DNA of 10,508 nucleotides from Gammaproteobacteria bacterium. GTDB lineage: Bacteria > Pseudomonadota > Gammaproteobacteria > Pseudomonadales > Pseudohongiellaceae. A program made the translations under genes and the position numbers. Location: positions 3,892-14,399 of the forward strand of contig JAESUT010000151.1 in NCBI GenBank assembly GCA_016762995.1. Direction: 5' to 3'. Below, one piece after another: positions 1-6,524 of the stretch (positions are counted from its first letter, which is position 1; the number at the start of each line of letters is the position of its first letter). The notes beneath the pieces are model-generated. The model did not search any database, had not been told where the DNA came from, and was given only the letters and a program-made list of their open reading frames with translations.

Positions 1-503
1 CGCCAAAGGATTGGTGCTACACAGCAATCAACGATAGTAAATTCATCACTCATAAAGAACGGCTTTTCACCGAAAATTGGTGCAATAGAAAGCAAGCTTT
101 CTCGCAGTTCCTTGCGCGCCTTATCGAGTGCCGCAGGCGTTCCCTTTCCAGCCATTAAGGCATCAACTTTGCTACACCAGTCCTGCTTGATGCGGTAGAT
201 CCAGAGCCTGCTTTCAGCACGTGCAACTGGGTAGACTGGAAACAGTGGTGGATGAGGAAATCGCTCATCAAGATATTCCATCATGATGTCCGCTTCATAC
301 AGCACTAAGTCCCTATCCACGAGAGTCGGCAGCGTGTTGTAAGGGTTTAGGGAAGCCAAATCCTCGGGCTTGCTGTCAGGGTCCACATCAATTGTCTCAA
401 CTGTCACGCCCTTCTCTGCTAGAACGATTCTAACTCGATGGCTATAGTGACTCTTGCCATCGGAATAAAACGTCATCGAAGATCTTTTTGCTACAACACC
501 CAT
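1..503 (-). CDS. sspA: Stringent starvation protein A (partial, C-terminus beyond window)
   Basis: SspA has a glutathione S-transferase fold but acts as an RNA polymerase-associated global regulator under starvation and acid stress. The 167 codons visible run from ATG at 503 to the window edge without a stop. They start [20 protein letters not shown] and contain the thioredoxin-fold segment with [15 protein letters not shown] (about residues 56-70), then the [12 protein letters not shown] stretch, whose Pro-His-Pro at 83-85 matches the surface pocket required for SspA function in E. coli. The C-terminal GST helical domain begins with [11 protein letters not shown] ribosome-binding sequence (AAGGGATAG) lies just before the ATG. 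Classical GSTs are less likely because the PHPP pocket and the position beside petABC are both SspA traits. About 40 C-terminal residues should be missing. The gene lies 92 bp downstream of the cytochrome b/c1 gene on the same strand and could be partly co-transcribed with it. sspB would be expected next, outside the window. Confidence 0.95.
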   Translation of the reverse strand, partial: MGVVAKRSSMTFYSDGKSHYSHRVRIVLAEKGVTVETIDVDPDSKPEDLASLNPYNTLPTLVDRDLVLYEADIMMEYLDERFPHPPLFPVYPVARAESRLWIYRIKQDWCSKVDALMAGKGTPAALDKARKELRESLLSIAPIFGEKPFFMSDEFTIVDCCVAPILW

Positions 504-558
504 ATCTATCCCTTGAACTCAATCTATTCGTTTTTACTGTTCTTGCCGACTACGTTGA

Positions 559-577
559 AGCCGCGCCATGCGCAGCC
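559..577 (-). other. Short hairpin between petBC and sspA
   Basis: In the transcript direction, arms GGCTGCGC and GCGCGGCT flank a 3-nt ATG loop, giving an 8-bp stem with two G-U pairs. No U-run follows, so it does not look like a full intrinsic terminator. It could be a processing or partial attenuation structure that separates sspA from the petABC message, or chance. Confidence 0.3.
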
Positions 578-595
578 TCACTAGACAAATGCCTG

Positions 596-2650
596 TTAAT
601 GGTAGTCCTTACTAAACTCTCTTCCTACTAACGTAGTTAGAACAAAGAGAACGCTAAGGAATGCTAAAACCCAAATGCCAATCTCCTGACGTCTGGATCG
701 AATTGGCTCGCCCACGTAGTACAGAAAGTTCACCAAATCGGCGACAGTCGCATCAAACTCTGCAGGGGTAAGCGCACCAGTGCCCTCTATATGTTCCAGC
801 GTACAGTGCGAAGAGTCTGGGTCGCCATGGGAATCACAGACCACATCGCCCTGCAGTTCATGCAAGACATTAGGCATGGCGACGTTAGCGAATATCTTAT
901 TGTTCGTACCAAAGGTTTTCGAGTCGTCTGCGTAGAAGCCCTTAAGGTAGCTGTAAAGCCAATCAGGTGTTCTCACACGGCCTACCAATGTCAGGTCGGG
1001 CGGCGCTACGCCAAACCAACCTTCAGAGTCTTTGTTCGCCATAGCATTTACGATCAGGTCACCGATCAAGGAGCCATCGAAAATCAAATTCTCTACAACC
1101 ACTTCCTCAGGAATCTCGAGATCTTCGGCAGTTCTTGCATAACGTTGATAACCGAGCTCATGGCAACTCGCACAATAGTTCATGTAGGTCTTGAAGCCAC
1201 GCTGCAGCGAACCCTTGTCATCGAAGTCCGTCTCAACATGCTCAAGATCGAGATTCGCCTCAGCAGCTGAGGCAGTACTGGTTAACATCAACGGTACGGC
1301 GACCAAGAATATAAGCAGTAGAATAGACCCGATTAGCTGAGGAATAGAGATAAATCGACCCGTCACTCTCTCCGGTGGCTGCGCTGTCTTCTCCTTACGC
1401 GTATACCAAGGCATAGCGAAGAAGTACGCGAAGTAGACGACCGTCATAATTTGCGCGAGCAGAGTCTTGCCCGGGCTTATCGACTGAGTACCCAGCACTC
1501 CCAGAATAAAAAACGATACCAAGAAGAGCAGCAGTGCAACGCGGCTATAAGTGCCCTTATAGCGCATGGATCTTACCGGGCTCTTATCCAGCCAAGGCAG
1601 TACGAAGAGAATTGCGATAGCACCAAACATCACTAGCATTCCCCAGAACTTCGCATCTATCCCTAACAAGGGATAAGTCACAGCCCGTAGCATGGAATAG
1701 AACGGAGTGAAGTACCAAACAGGTGGCACATGCTCTGGCGTCTTCAGCGAGTTCGCTTCCTGGAAGTTAGAGACCTCTAAGAAGTAACCCCCCATCTCTG
1801 GGGCAAAGAATACAATCGCACAGAACACGAATAGGAATACTACGACTGCCGGCAAATCATGGTACATCGTATAATACGGGTGAAAAGGAACTCCATCCTT
1901 AGGAATGCCATCAGCTCCCTTATTCTTCTTGATTTCGATACCGTCAGGGTTGTTCGAGCCTACTTCATGAAGCGCAAGTAGATGCAGCACAACCAGAGCA
2001 ATCAATACGATCGGCAATGCAACAACGTGTAAGGCAAAGAATCGGTTCAGCGTAGCGCCCGAGATGAGATAGTCACCTCGCACCCACACCAGCAAGTCGT
2101 CTCCGATAACTGGAATGGCACCGGCTAGAGAGACAATAACGTTCGCTCCCCAGTAGGACAGCTGCCCCCAAGGCAGTACGTAGCCCATGAAGCCTTCCAT
2201 CATCAACACCAGATAGATAGCCATGCCAAAAACCCAGATCAATTCTCTCGGTTTCTGATAGGAGCCGTACATTAGTCCACGAAACATGTGTATGTAGACC
2301 AGAATAAAAAATGCCGATGCTCCCGTCGAATGCATGTAGCGTAGTAGCCATCCCCATTCCACGTCGCGCATGATGTACTCAACCGAGGCAAATGCTGCTT
2401 CGGCGCTAGGCGTGTAATTCATGGTCAGCCAAACACCAGTCAGCAACTGCATGACTAGTACCAACATAGAAAGTATGCCGAAAAAATACCAGAAATTAAA
2501 ATTCTTAGGCGCGTAGTACTCACTCATGTGAGTTTTCCACGTACGCACGATAGGCAGTCTTGCATCAGTCCACTCAACAAGATCAATCATGGCACCCATA
2601 ACTCGTCCCGGTTTTGCAGAATCACTTACGTTGTTCTTTGTATCAGTCAT
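596..2650 (-). CDS. petBC (fbcH-like): Fused cytochrome b / cytochrome c1 of the bc1 complex
   Basis: This single 684-residue frame encodes both haem subunits of ubiquinol:cytochrome c reductase, which oxidises ubiquinol and passes electrons to periplasmic cytochrome c. Residues 1 to about 430 are cytochrome b with eight membrane helices. Haem ligands are His107 and His121 in helix B and His208 and His223 in helix D, and the Qo motif is PVWY (310-313). Residues about 431-684 are cytochrome c1. A hydrophobic segment (about 436-458) ends in TSTASA before AEA, like a signal-peptidase site. The haem c site CASCH is at 493-497, the likely axial Met592 lies in AMPNV, and a C-terminal anchor helix spans about 656-675. 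Most gammaproteobacteria have separate petB and petC, whereas Bradyrhizobium fbcH is a known fusion cleaved after synthesis. The ATG overlaps the petA stop (TAATG) and has GAGGAG 8 nt upstream, suggesting translational coupling. Both halves look intact. Confidence 0.96.
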   Translation of the reverse strand: MTDTKNNVSDSAKPGRVMGAMIDLVEWTDARLPIVRTWKTHMSEYYAPKNFNFWYFFGILSMLVLVMQLLTGVWLTMNYTPSAEAAFASVEYIMRDVEWGWLLRYMHSTGASAFFILVYIHMFRGLMYGSYQKPRELIWVFGMAIYLVLMMEGFMGYVLPWGQLSYWGANVIVSLAGAIPVIGDDLLVWVRGDYLISGATLNRFFALHVVALPIVLIALVVLHLLALHEVGSNNPDGIEIKKNKGADGIPKDGVPFHPYYTMYHDLPAVVVFLFVFCAIVFFAPEMGGYFLEVSNFQEANSLKTPEHVPPVWYFTPFYSMLRAVTYPLLGIDAKFWGMLVMFGAIAILFVLPWLDKSPVRSMRYKGTYSRVALLLFLVSFFILGVLGTQSISPGKTLLAQIMTVVYFAYFFAMPWYTRKEKTAQPPERVTGRFISIPQLIGSILLLIFLVAVPLMLTSTASAAEANLDLEHVETDFDDKGSLQRGFKTYMNYCASCHELGYQRYARTAEDLEIPEEVVVENLIFDGSLIGDLIVNAMANKDSEGWFGVAPPDLTLVGRVRTPDWLYSYLKGFYADDSKTFGTNNKIFANVAMPNVLHELQGDVVCDSHGDPDSSHCTLEHIEGTGALTPAEFDATVADLVNFLYYVGEPIRSRRQEIGIWVLAFLSVLFVLTTLVGREFSKDYH

Positions 2651-3249
2651 TACGAGTTCTCCTCATCAATACCAATCACGAGGATGCTATCTCCCTCGAA
2701 AGAATGGGGTGGTACTTCCATGTTGCGGGAGGAAGGCGAACCACTGTACACACGTCCTGCTAGGTCGAAACGCGAACCGTGGCAAGGACAGAAGAAGCCG
2801 CCCCGCCATTCTGTGTCGAAAGGTTCTGGCTTCAACTCAATATGCGGAGTCGGTGAACAAAAAAGATGTGGGCACAAGCCGACTAACACCATGATATCGG
2901 GCATGCGTGACCTGAACTCATTCTGAGCATAGCTAGGTTGTTCAAGCTCCTCAGAATTGGGATCAGTTAATCGATCTGGGTCTTCATTCAATGCACTCAG
3001 TATTTCTTCCGAACGCTTGATAATGAATATGGGCCGACCGCGCCAGGCGGGAATCGGACCTAACATCTCGCCATCTTGCAGGCGAGAAATATCTATTCTA
3101 ACTGGCGCGCCAGCCGCTTTTGCTTTCGCGCTCGGATTCCAAGATCCGACAAAAGGGACCGCGGCCCCAACAACTCCAATCGCACCTACAACCGAAGTTG
3201 ATCCCACTAAAAACCGTCTACGGCCAGCATTTTTACTGTCGTCAGTCAC
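2650..3249 (-). CDS. petA: Rieske iron-sulfur subunit of the bc1 complex
   Basis: This is the 199-residue Rieske [2Fe-2S] subunit, which takes the first electron from ubiquinol at the Qo site of cytochrome b and moves it to cytochrome c1. The N-terminus has a twin-arginine-type segment (RRRFLVG, 10-16) followed by a hydrophobic anchor (about 17-35) and the family-typical WNPSAKAKAAGAPV. Cluster box I is CPHLFC (126-131) and box II is CPCHGS (154-159), so the four ligands (Cys126, His128, Cys154, His157) and the disulfide cysteines (131, 156) are present. Box I departs from the usual CTHLGC at two positions, and residue 161 is Phe where many homologues have Tyr. The start is taken as GTG at 3249: AAGGAG lies 9 nt upstream, and the resulting N-terminus fits the family length. 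An ATG at 3318 would add 23 unconserved residues. First gene of the petA-petBC operon. Confidence 0.95.
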   Translation of the reverse strand: MTDDSKNAGRRRFLVGSTSVVGAIGVVGAAVPFVGSWNPSAKAKAAGAPVRIDISRLQDGEMLGPIPAWRGRPIFIIKRSEEILSALNEDPDRLTDPNSEELEQPSYAQNEFRSRMPDIMVLVGLCPHLFCSPTPHIELKPEPFDTEWRGGFFCPCHGSRFDLAGRVYSGSPSSRNMEVPPHSFEGDSILVIGIDEENS

Positions 3250-3258
3250 CGTAAAATT

Positions 3259-3264
3259 CTCCTT
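3259..3264 (-). promoter_or_regulatory. Ribosome-binding site that sets the petA GTG start
   Basis: AAGGAG, nine nucleotides before the GTG at 3249-3247. No comparable site precedes the upstream in-frame ATG at 3318, so this motif decides the start. Confidence 0.75.
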
Positions 3265-3368
3265 GAGAACGAGCTTATAAATTGAAATACCCCTGAATTC
3301 AAGGGATACGCGACTCATCGATCGCGAGTTTGAGCGATGCCGCCATGGCGGGTCGGCAAAGCGCGTGA

Positions 3369-3397
3369 ATATTAGTCAATTTTGCACTTTTTAGCAA
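3369..3397 (-). promoter_or_regulatory. Candidate sigma-70 promoter of petA-petBC
   Basis: Reading the minus strand, TTGCTA (3397-3392) and TAATAT (3374-3369) are separated by exactly 17 bp. Each hexamer matches four of six consensus bases. It sits downstream of the rpsI terminator and upstream of petA, where a promoter is needed because the terminator should block read-through from rplM-rpsI. It predicts a leader of roughly 110 nt. Confidence 0.55.
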
Positions 3398-3470
3398 GCG
3401 GGGATGCAGTCTAAACCTATTCTATGTTATTGAAAATTAGCAGGAAAAAAATATTTTCGCAGGCAAAAAA

Positions 3471-3502
3471 AAACGCCGATTTCGTGTTCGAAATCGGCGT
3501 TT
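3471..3502 (-). terminator. Intrinsic terminator after rpsI, bidirectional in form
   Basis: A perfect 14-bp stem (aaacgccgatttcg at 3471-3484, cgaaatcggcgttt at 3489-3502) encloses a 4-nt loop. Nine A residues at 3465-3473 give a U-tract on the minus-strand transcript, so it ends rplM-rpsI transcription. A run of six T residues (3500-3505) on the plus strand would let it act in the other direction too, although no plus-strand gene reads into it. It lies 16 bp past the rpsI stop codon. Confidence 0.92.
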
Positions 3503-3517
3503 TTTGGATCACACGTC

Positions 3518-3910
3518 TTAACGCTTGGAAAACTGCGGCTTCTTTCGCGCTTTGCGTAGACCGACCTTTTTACGCTCAACTTCACGCGCATCGCGTGTTA
3601 CGAAGCCTGCCTTACGCAGTACCGGTCTCAACTCTTCGTCATACTGCATCAGGGCGCGAGTGATTCCGTGCCTGATAGCACCGGCCTGACCGAAGCTACC
3701 ACCGCCACGTACAGTGATCTTAATATCGAATTTCTCAACCATCTCAACCAATTCTAGTGGCTGCTTGACGATCATACGCGCTACTTCACGACCGAAGTAA
3801 CCGTCTAAAGTACGACTATTTATTGTAATCGCACCGCTGCCGCTAGTTAGGAAGACTCTCGCTGTTGAGGTCTTGCGACGGCCTGTACCGTAATATTGAG
3901 TGCTAGACAT
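3518..3910 (-). CDS. rpsI: 30S ribosomal protein S9
   Basis: The 130-residue product is full-length bacterial S9 (uS9), a component of the small-subunit head whose C-terminal tail reaches the P-site tRNA. The N-terminal [16 protein letters not shown], the central [20 protein letters not shown] and the basic tail ending KKPQFSKR are all diagnostic. The ATG at 3910 is 17 bp after the rplM stop. AGAGG directly abuts the rplM TAA about 12 nt before the ATG, which suits coupled translation in the rplM-rpsI operon. The gene is followed at once by a strong terminator. Confidence 0.98.
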   Translation of the reverse strand: MSSTQYYGTGRRKTSTARVFLTSGSGAITINSRTLDGYFGREVARMIVKQPLELVEMVEKFDIKITVRGGGSFGQAGAIRHGITRALMQYDEELRPVLRKAGFVTRDAREVERKKVGLRKARKKPQFSKR

Positions 3911-3927
3911 GAATTAGGCGAACCTCT

Positions 3928-4356
3928 TTAAAGTTGAAGTGTCTGTGGTTGCTGCGCACCGTGTGGGTGCCCAGGGCCTGCGTAGACTTTAAGTTTCTTA
4001 AACATTGCTCGACCCAGAGGACTTCTAGGGAGCATGCCCTTAACGGCTAATTGGATGATGCGTTCCGGCGCTTTATCTAGCAATTTCTCGAAAGGCATTG
4101 ATTTCAAGGCGCCGGGAAAGCCAGAGTGAGAGTAATAGATCTTACCTTTGGCCTTATTGCCAGTTACCCTGACTTTGTCAGCATTAATGACAACGACAAA
4201 ATCGCCAGTATCGATGTGAGCCGTGTACTCGGGCTTATGTTTTCCGCGAAGGCGAGTCGCTATTTCAGTAGCCATACGGCCTAGAGTCTGGCCTTCGGCA
4301 TCTACGAGTAGCCATTTCTGGTCTACTTCACGAGGTTTTGCGCTATAAGTCTTCAT
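3928..4356 (-). CDS. rplM: 50S ribosomal protein L13
   Basis: The 142-residue product matches the usual length of bacterial L13 (uL13), an early-assembling large-subunit protein. It begins [20 protein letters not shown] and contains [20 protein letters not shown], the [12 protein letters not shown] segment, and the C-terminal AAQQPQ-like [10 protein letters not shown]. The reading frame extends upstream to an ATG at 4413, but that codon falls between the -35 and -10 hexamers of the candidate promoter. The start at 4356 is therefore preferred, and it reproduces the conserved N-terminus. The ribosome-binding site is weak. In E. coli, L13 represses this operon by binding its leader. The short leader here (about 30 nt) could serve a similar role, but that is inference. 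Confidence 0.97.
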   Translation of the reverse strand: MKTYSAKPREVDQKWLLVDAEGQTLGRMATEIATRLRGKHKPEYTAHIDTGDFVVVINADKVRVTGNKAKGKIYYSHSGFPGALKSMPFEKLLDKAPERIIQLAVKGMLPRSPLGRAMFKKLKVYAGPGHPHGAQQPQTLQL

Positions 4357-4391
4357 TATTCTGTCATTAGGCTTTGCTTTAAGGAGCGCGA

Positions 4392-4420
4392 ATACTACCG
4401 GAGCGATGTCCAATACTCAA
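4392..4420 (-). promoter_or_regulatory. Candidate sigma-70 promoter of rplM-rpsI
   Basis: TTGAGT (4420-4415) and TAGTAT (4397-4392) on the minus strand are spaced by 17 bp and followed by a GC-rich discriminator (TCGCGC), a feature common in ribosomal-protein promoters. It predicts transcription starting near 4385, about 30 nt before the rplM ATG. Confidence 0.6.
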
Positions 4421-4571
4421 GCGAATTTAGAGCCAGAATGTAGATTTTTCATGGGCTGCGGAATGATTCACTCGCTCCCAAATGCAGGCTGTCTCCAGAC
4501 TAGGGCTGGATCACGATTTATTAGTGGGTGACGCCCTCCCTTATTTTCGATAGTGCCTACTAAATCAACCT

Positions 4572-5690
4572 CTACGCCCTGTGCTGATCTCCAAGATATG
4601 CCTCGGACTGCATCTCAATCAGCCTAGACTCCGTACGCTCGAACTCGAATCGAAGCTTTTCACCGGTATACAGTTGGGCAATAGGCACTTCAGCTGCAAT
4701 AACAAGCTTAACTTTCCTATCGTAAAGCTCATCAACCAGGCTGATGAAGCGCCGCGCGCTATCACTCGCGCTTTCTTGCATCTGCGGGACTCCAGATAAA
4801 ATTACCGCATGATAGATCTTGGCAAGTTCCACATAGTCGAACGCACTACGCGCGCCCTCACATATCTGCTCAAAGGCGAACCATACAACATCTTTGCTGC
4901 AATACTGCGTGCCAATTCGGCGCTCCAGAATCTCAATTTCCGCTCCTTTGTGCACTTGAGCGTGCTCCTGCGTGAGCTCGTGAAAACAGGCCATCAGCCT
5001 AGATTTCGTGTCCGCCAATATAGGGCAGTGGTAGAGCGTAGCCTGAGTGAGGCTTCGCAATCGATAGTCCACCCCACTTTGAATCTCAACGGTTTGCGTG
5101 TGTGCTTTAATGAGCGCGATTGCTGGCAGGAATCGCTGCCGTTGCAAGCCGTCCTCATATAGGCTGCTGGGCTCAATATTTGAAGTTGCAACCAAGATCA
5201 CCTGCCGCTTAAAGAGGGCCTCCAACAGGCCTGCTAGTATCATAGCGTCGCCAATATCACGCACGAAAAACTCATCGAAGCATAAGACACGAGACTCCCT
5301 CGCTATCTGATCAGCGACTTTCTCTAGCGGGTTTTTTTGTCCCTGCAGTGATGCTAGGTCGCGATGGACTCTCTGCATGAAACGGTGAAAGTGGGTGCGC
5401 ATTTTCGATTCGCCCGGCAGGCTCTCAAAGAACACATCCATCAGATAGGTCTTGCCGCGCCCCACTCCCCCCCATATATAGAGTCCTTGAATCGAGTCGG
5501 TGGCCTTACCATTTGCGAACAACCGCTGCCTCAACCAAGGTAGTGGCCCCGAATCCTTAGACTCCATCTGCACAACCCGCTCATATAAATTCTGTAGGTG
5601 ACCTACTAATGCACGCTGCGCATCATCAGCGGTTATCGCATTACTCTCTATATCTAGTTGATATCGCTTCAATGGGCCCATGATTGTCAA
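4572..5690 (-). CDS. zapE: Cell division protein ZapE (AFG1-like ATPase)
   Basis: ZapE is a P-loop ATPase of the AFG1 family that associates with the FtsZ ring and affects its stability at constriction in E. coli. This 372-residue protein is close to the E. coli length (375). Visible motifs are Walker A GGVGRGKT (74-81), Walker B VLCFDEF (135-141), a sensor-type VATSN (167-171), GLQRQRFLPAI (181-191) and the conserved C-terminal VDELYDRKVKL and RTESRLIEMQS. HFHRFMQRVH (100-109) is also family-typical. The listed start is TTG at 5690. An in-frame ATG lies three codons later at 5681. A GGGGG stretch 11 nt before the TTG fits the TTG slightly better, but the choice is open. Its divergent partner is zapG, and rplM-rpsI follow on the same strand after 215 bp with no clear terminator between. 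Confidence 0.95.
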   Translation of the reverse strand: MTIMGPLKRYQLDIESNAITADDAQRALVGHLQNLYERVVQMESKDSGPLPWLRQRLFANGKATDSIQGLYIWGGVGRGKTYLMDVFFESLPGESKMRTHFHRFMQRVHRDLASLQGQKNPLEKVADQIARESRVLCFDEFFVRDIGDAMILAGLLEALFKRQVILVATSNIEPSSLYEDGLQRQRFLPAIALIKAHTQTVEIQSGVDYRLRSLTQATLYHCPILADTKSRLMACFHELTQEHAQVHKGAEIEILERRIGTQYCSKDVVWFAFEQICEGARSAFDYVELAKIYHAVILSGVPQMQESASDSARRFISLVDELYDRKVKLVIAAEVPIAQLYTGEKLRFEFERTESRLIEMQSEAYLGDQHRA

Positions 5691-5972
5691 TTGACGGAGA
5701 TCCCCCGCCTATCCGTTGCCTGTAAAAAAGCGCTCAGTTTCCAGACTCTGCTTGAGAATGGCAACCTCTATTCATCTACCTGCGCTCGCCCAGCCCTCAT
5801 CATCAACTCCGCCAACGCCCCTTCCTGGCTCCCCACCCACGGCAAGTTTGTTAAGAAAAACCCATGAACTGAGGTATACTTATCGAACGCGCCTTTGGCT
5901 ATAACTAAGCAAGAGGCAAAAATTTCGGCCGAAAAGCAATCATCGAGAAATATCCAAGAGGCGATTAGTTAA
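5691..5972. other. Spacer between divergent zapE and zapG
   Basis: These 282 bp carry no credible gene: short frames in it have no ribosome-binding site and read as low-complexity Pro/Ser/Thr strings. It must hold the promoters for zapE (minus) and zapG (plus). I can suggest one for zapG (5851-5880). I see no convincing zapE promoter. Confidence 0.6.
5851..5880 (+). promoter_or_regulatory. Candidate promoter of zapG
   Basis: TATACT (5875-5880) matches five of six bases of the -10 consensus, with a weak -35 TTAAGA (5851-5856) at 18-bp spacing. It predicts a leader of about 85 nt before the zapG ATG. The -35 is poor, so an activator or another promoter is possible. Confidence 0.4.
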
Positions 5973-6440
5973 ATGATTTGGTTAACTGCAATAGCGTGTC
6001 TGATCGTAGGAGTTGTAATTGGAGTGGTATTCTCCAGTCGCTTGAATAGCAGTGCATCGCGCGTGCAAGATTTAGAGAATCAAATTCGCGACATTCAAGA
6101 CAACCACGTAACTTATCGGGACAACGTGAGCGATCATTTCAGCATGACAGCAGATCTAGTCCAACATATGACAGAAAGCTATCGCGAAGTTTATCAGCAC
6201 CTCGCGAGTGGTGCCCAAGACCTGTGCAGCAACGAAGTTGCTAGCAAATTACTTCCAGCAGGTTCCGACGCCGTGTTCGAGAGCAATGAAAAATCTGAGG
6301 TTAGCGGCGGACTGAACCCTCCGAAAGACTACGCGGCAAAGCAGGACCCTAGCCAGAAAGGTGCACTCTCCGAAGAGTTTGGCATAAATAAGCCTGTTCC
6401 CCATAACGAAGAAGAAGCTCCGAATACACCTAAACACTAA
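5973..6440 (+). CDS. zapG: YhcB/ZapG family inner-membrane protein (DUF1043)
   Basis: The 155-residue protein has one N-terminal membrane helix (about residues 2-21) and then a cytoplasmic coiled-coil region (about 27-45). The DUF1043 signature follows: YRDNVSDHF (48-56), TADLV, and SYREVYQHLASGAQDL (69-84). The C-terminal third (from about 97) is acidic, Pro- and Glu-rich and probably disordered. E. coli YhcB (132 residues) links cell division and envelope synthesis and is likewise encoded divergently from zapE, so context and sequence agree. The ATG at 5973 is preceded by AAGAGG about 12 nt upstream, a slightly long spacing. The tail makes it somewhat longer than the E. coli protein. cysD follows after 84 bp and is probably a separate unit. 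Confidence 0.9.
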   Translation: MIWLTAIACLIVGVVIGVVFSSRLNSSASRVQDLENQIRDIQDNHVTYRDNVSDHFSMTADLVQHMTESYREVYQHLASGAQDLCSNEVASKLLPAGSDAVFESNEKSEVSGGLNPPKDYAAKQDPSQKGALSEEFGINKPVPHNEEEAPNTPKH

Positions 6441-6456
6441 GCCCTACCCAACCCAC

Positions 6457-6485
6457 TTGACTATCGAGACTATCGATACTATCGA
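6457..6485 (+). promoter_or_regulatory. Possible cysD promoter overlapping a repeat
   Basis: TTGACT (6457-6462) is a good -35. A weak TATCGA (6480-6485) lies 17 bp further on. The hexamers overlap the 9-bp repeat array, so a repeat-binding protein would interfere with or recruit polymerase here. The weak -10 keeps confidence low. Confidence 0.3.
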
Positions 6486-6494
6486 TACGTATCG
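6459..6494 (+). repeat. 9-bp tandem repeat and 12-bp palindrome upstream of cysD
   Basis: Three head-to-tail copies of (G/T)ACTATCGA occupy 6459-6467, 6468-6476 and 6477-6485. A perfect palindrome, CGATACGTATCG (6483-6494), overlaps the end of the third copy. The array ends 30 bp before the cysD ATG. Its position and symmetry suggest an operator. It could also be a simple slippage-type repeat. Confidence 0.75.
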
Positions 6495-6524
6495 CTAATC
6501 TCTGCACTTATGAGTTAGTTACTT

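Noticed and set aside
504..595. Possible sspA promoter (TTCAAC, 17 bp, TAAAAA on the minus strand)
   Set aside because: The -10 hexamer lacks the key final T and the spacing match alone is not enough; sspA may be read from the petABC transcript.
791..1270. 159-codon plus-strand frame opposite petBC
   Set aside because: It lies wholly antisense to the strongly supported cytochrome c1 region, has no recognisable domain and no ribosome-binding site.
2528..2926. Plus-strand frames (2528-2926, 2589-2894) across the petA/petBC junction
   Set aside because: Antisense to both bc1 genes, overlapping each other in different frames, with no family resemblance.
4421..4571. Search for a zapE terminator between zapE and rplM
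   Set aside because: Only short weak stems (for example TCCAG/CTGGA with a 7-nt loop) without a U-tract, so no terminator is called.
4809..5310. Several frames on both strands within zapE
   Set aside because: Shadows of the well-supported ZapE coding frame.
5658..5904. Two plus-strand frames in the zapE-zapG spacer
   Set aside because: They start inside zapE, overlap in two frames, have Pro/Ser-rich compositional translations and lack ribosome-binding sites.
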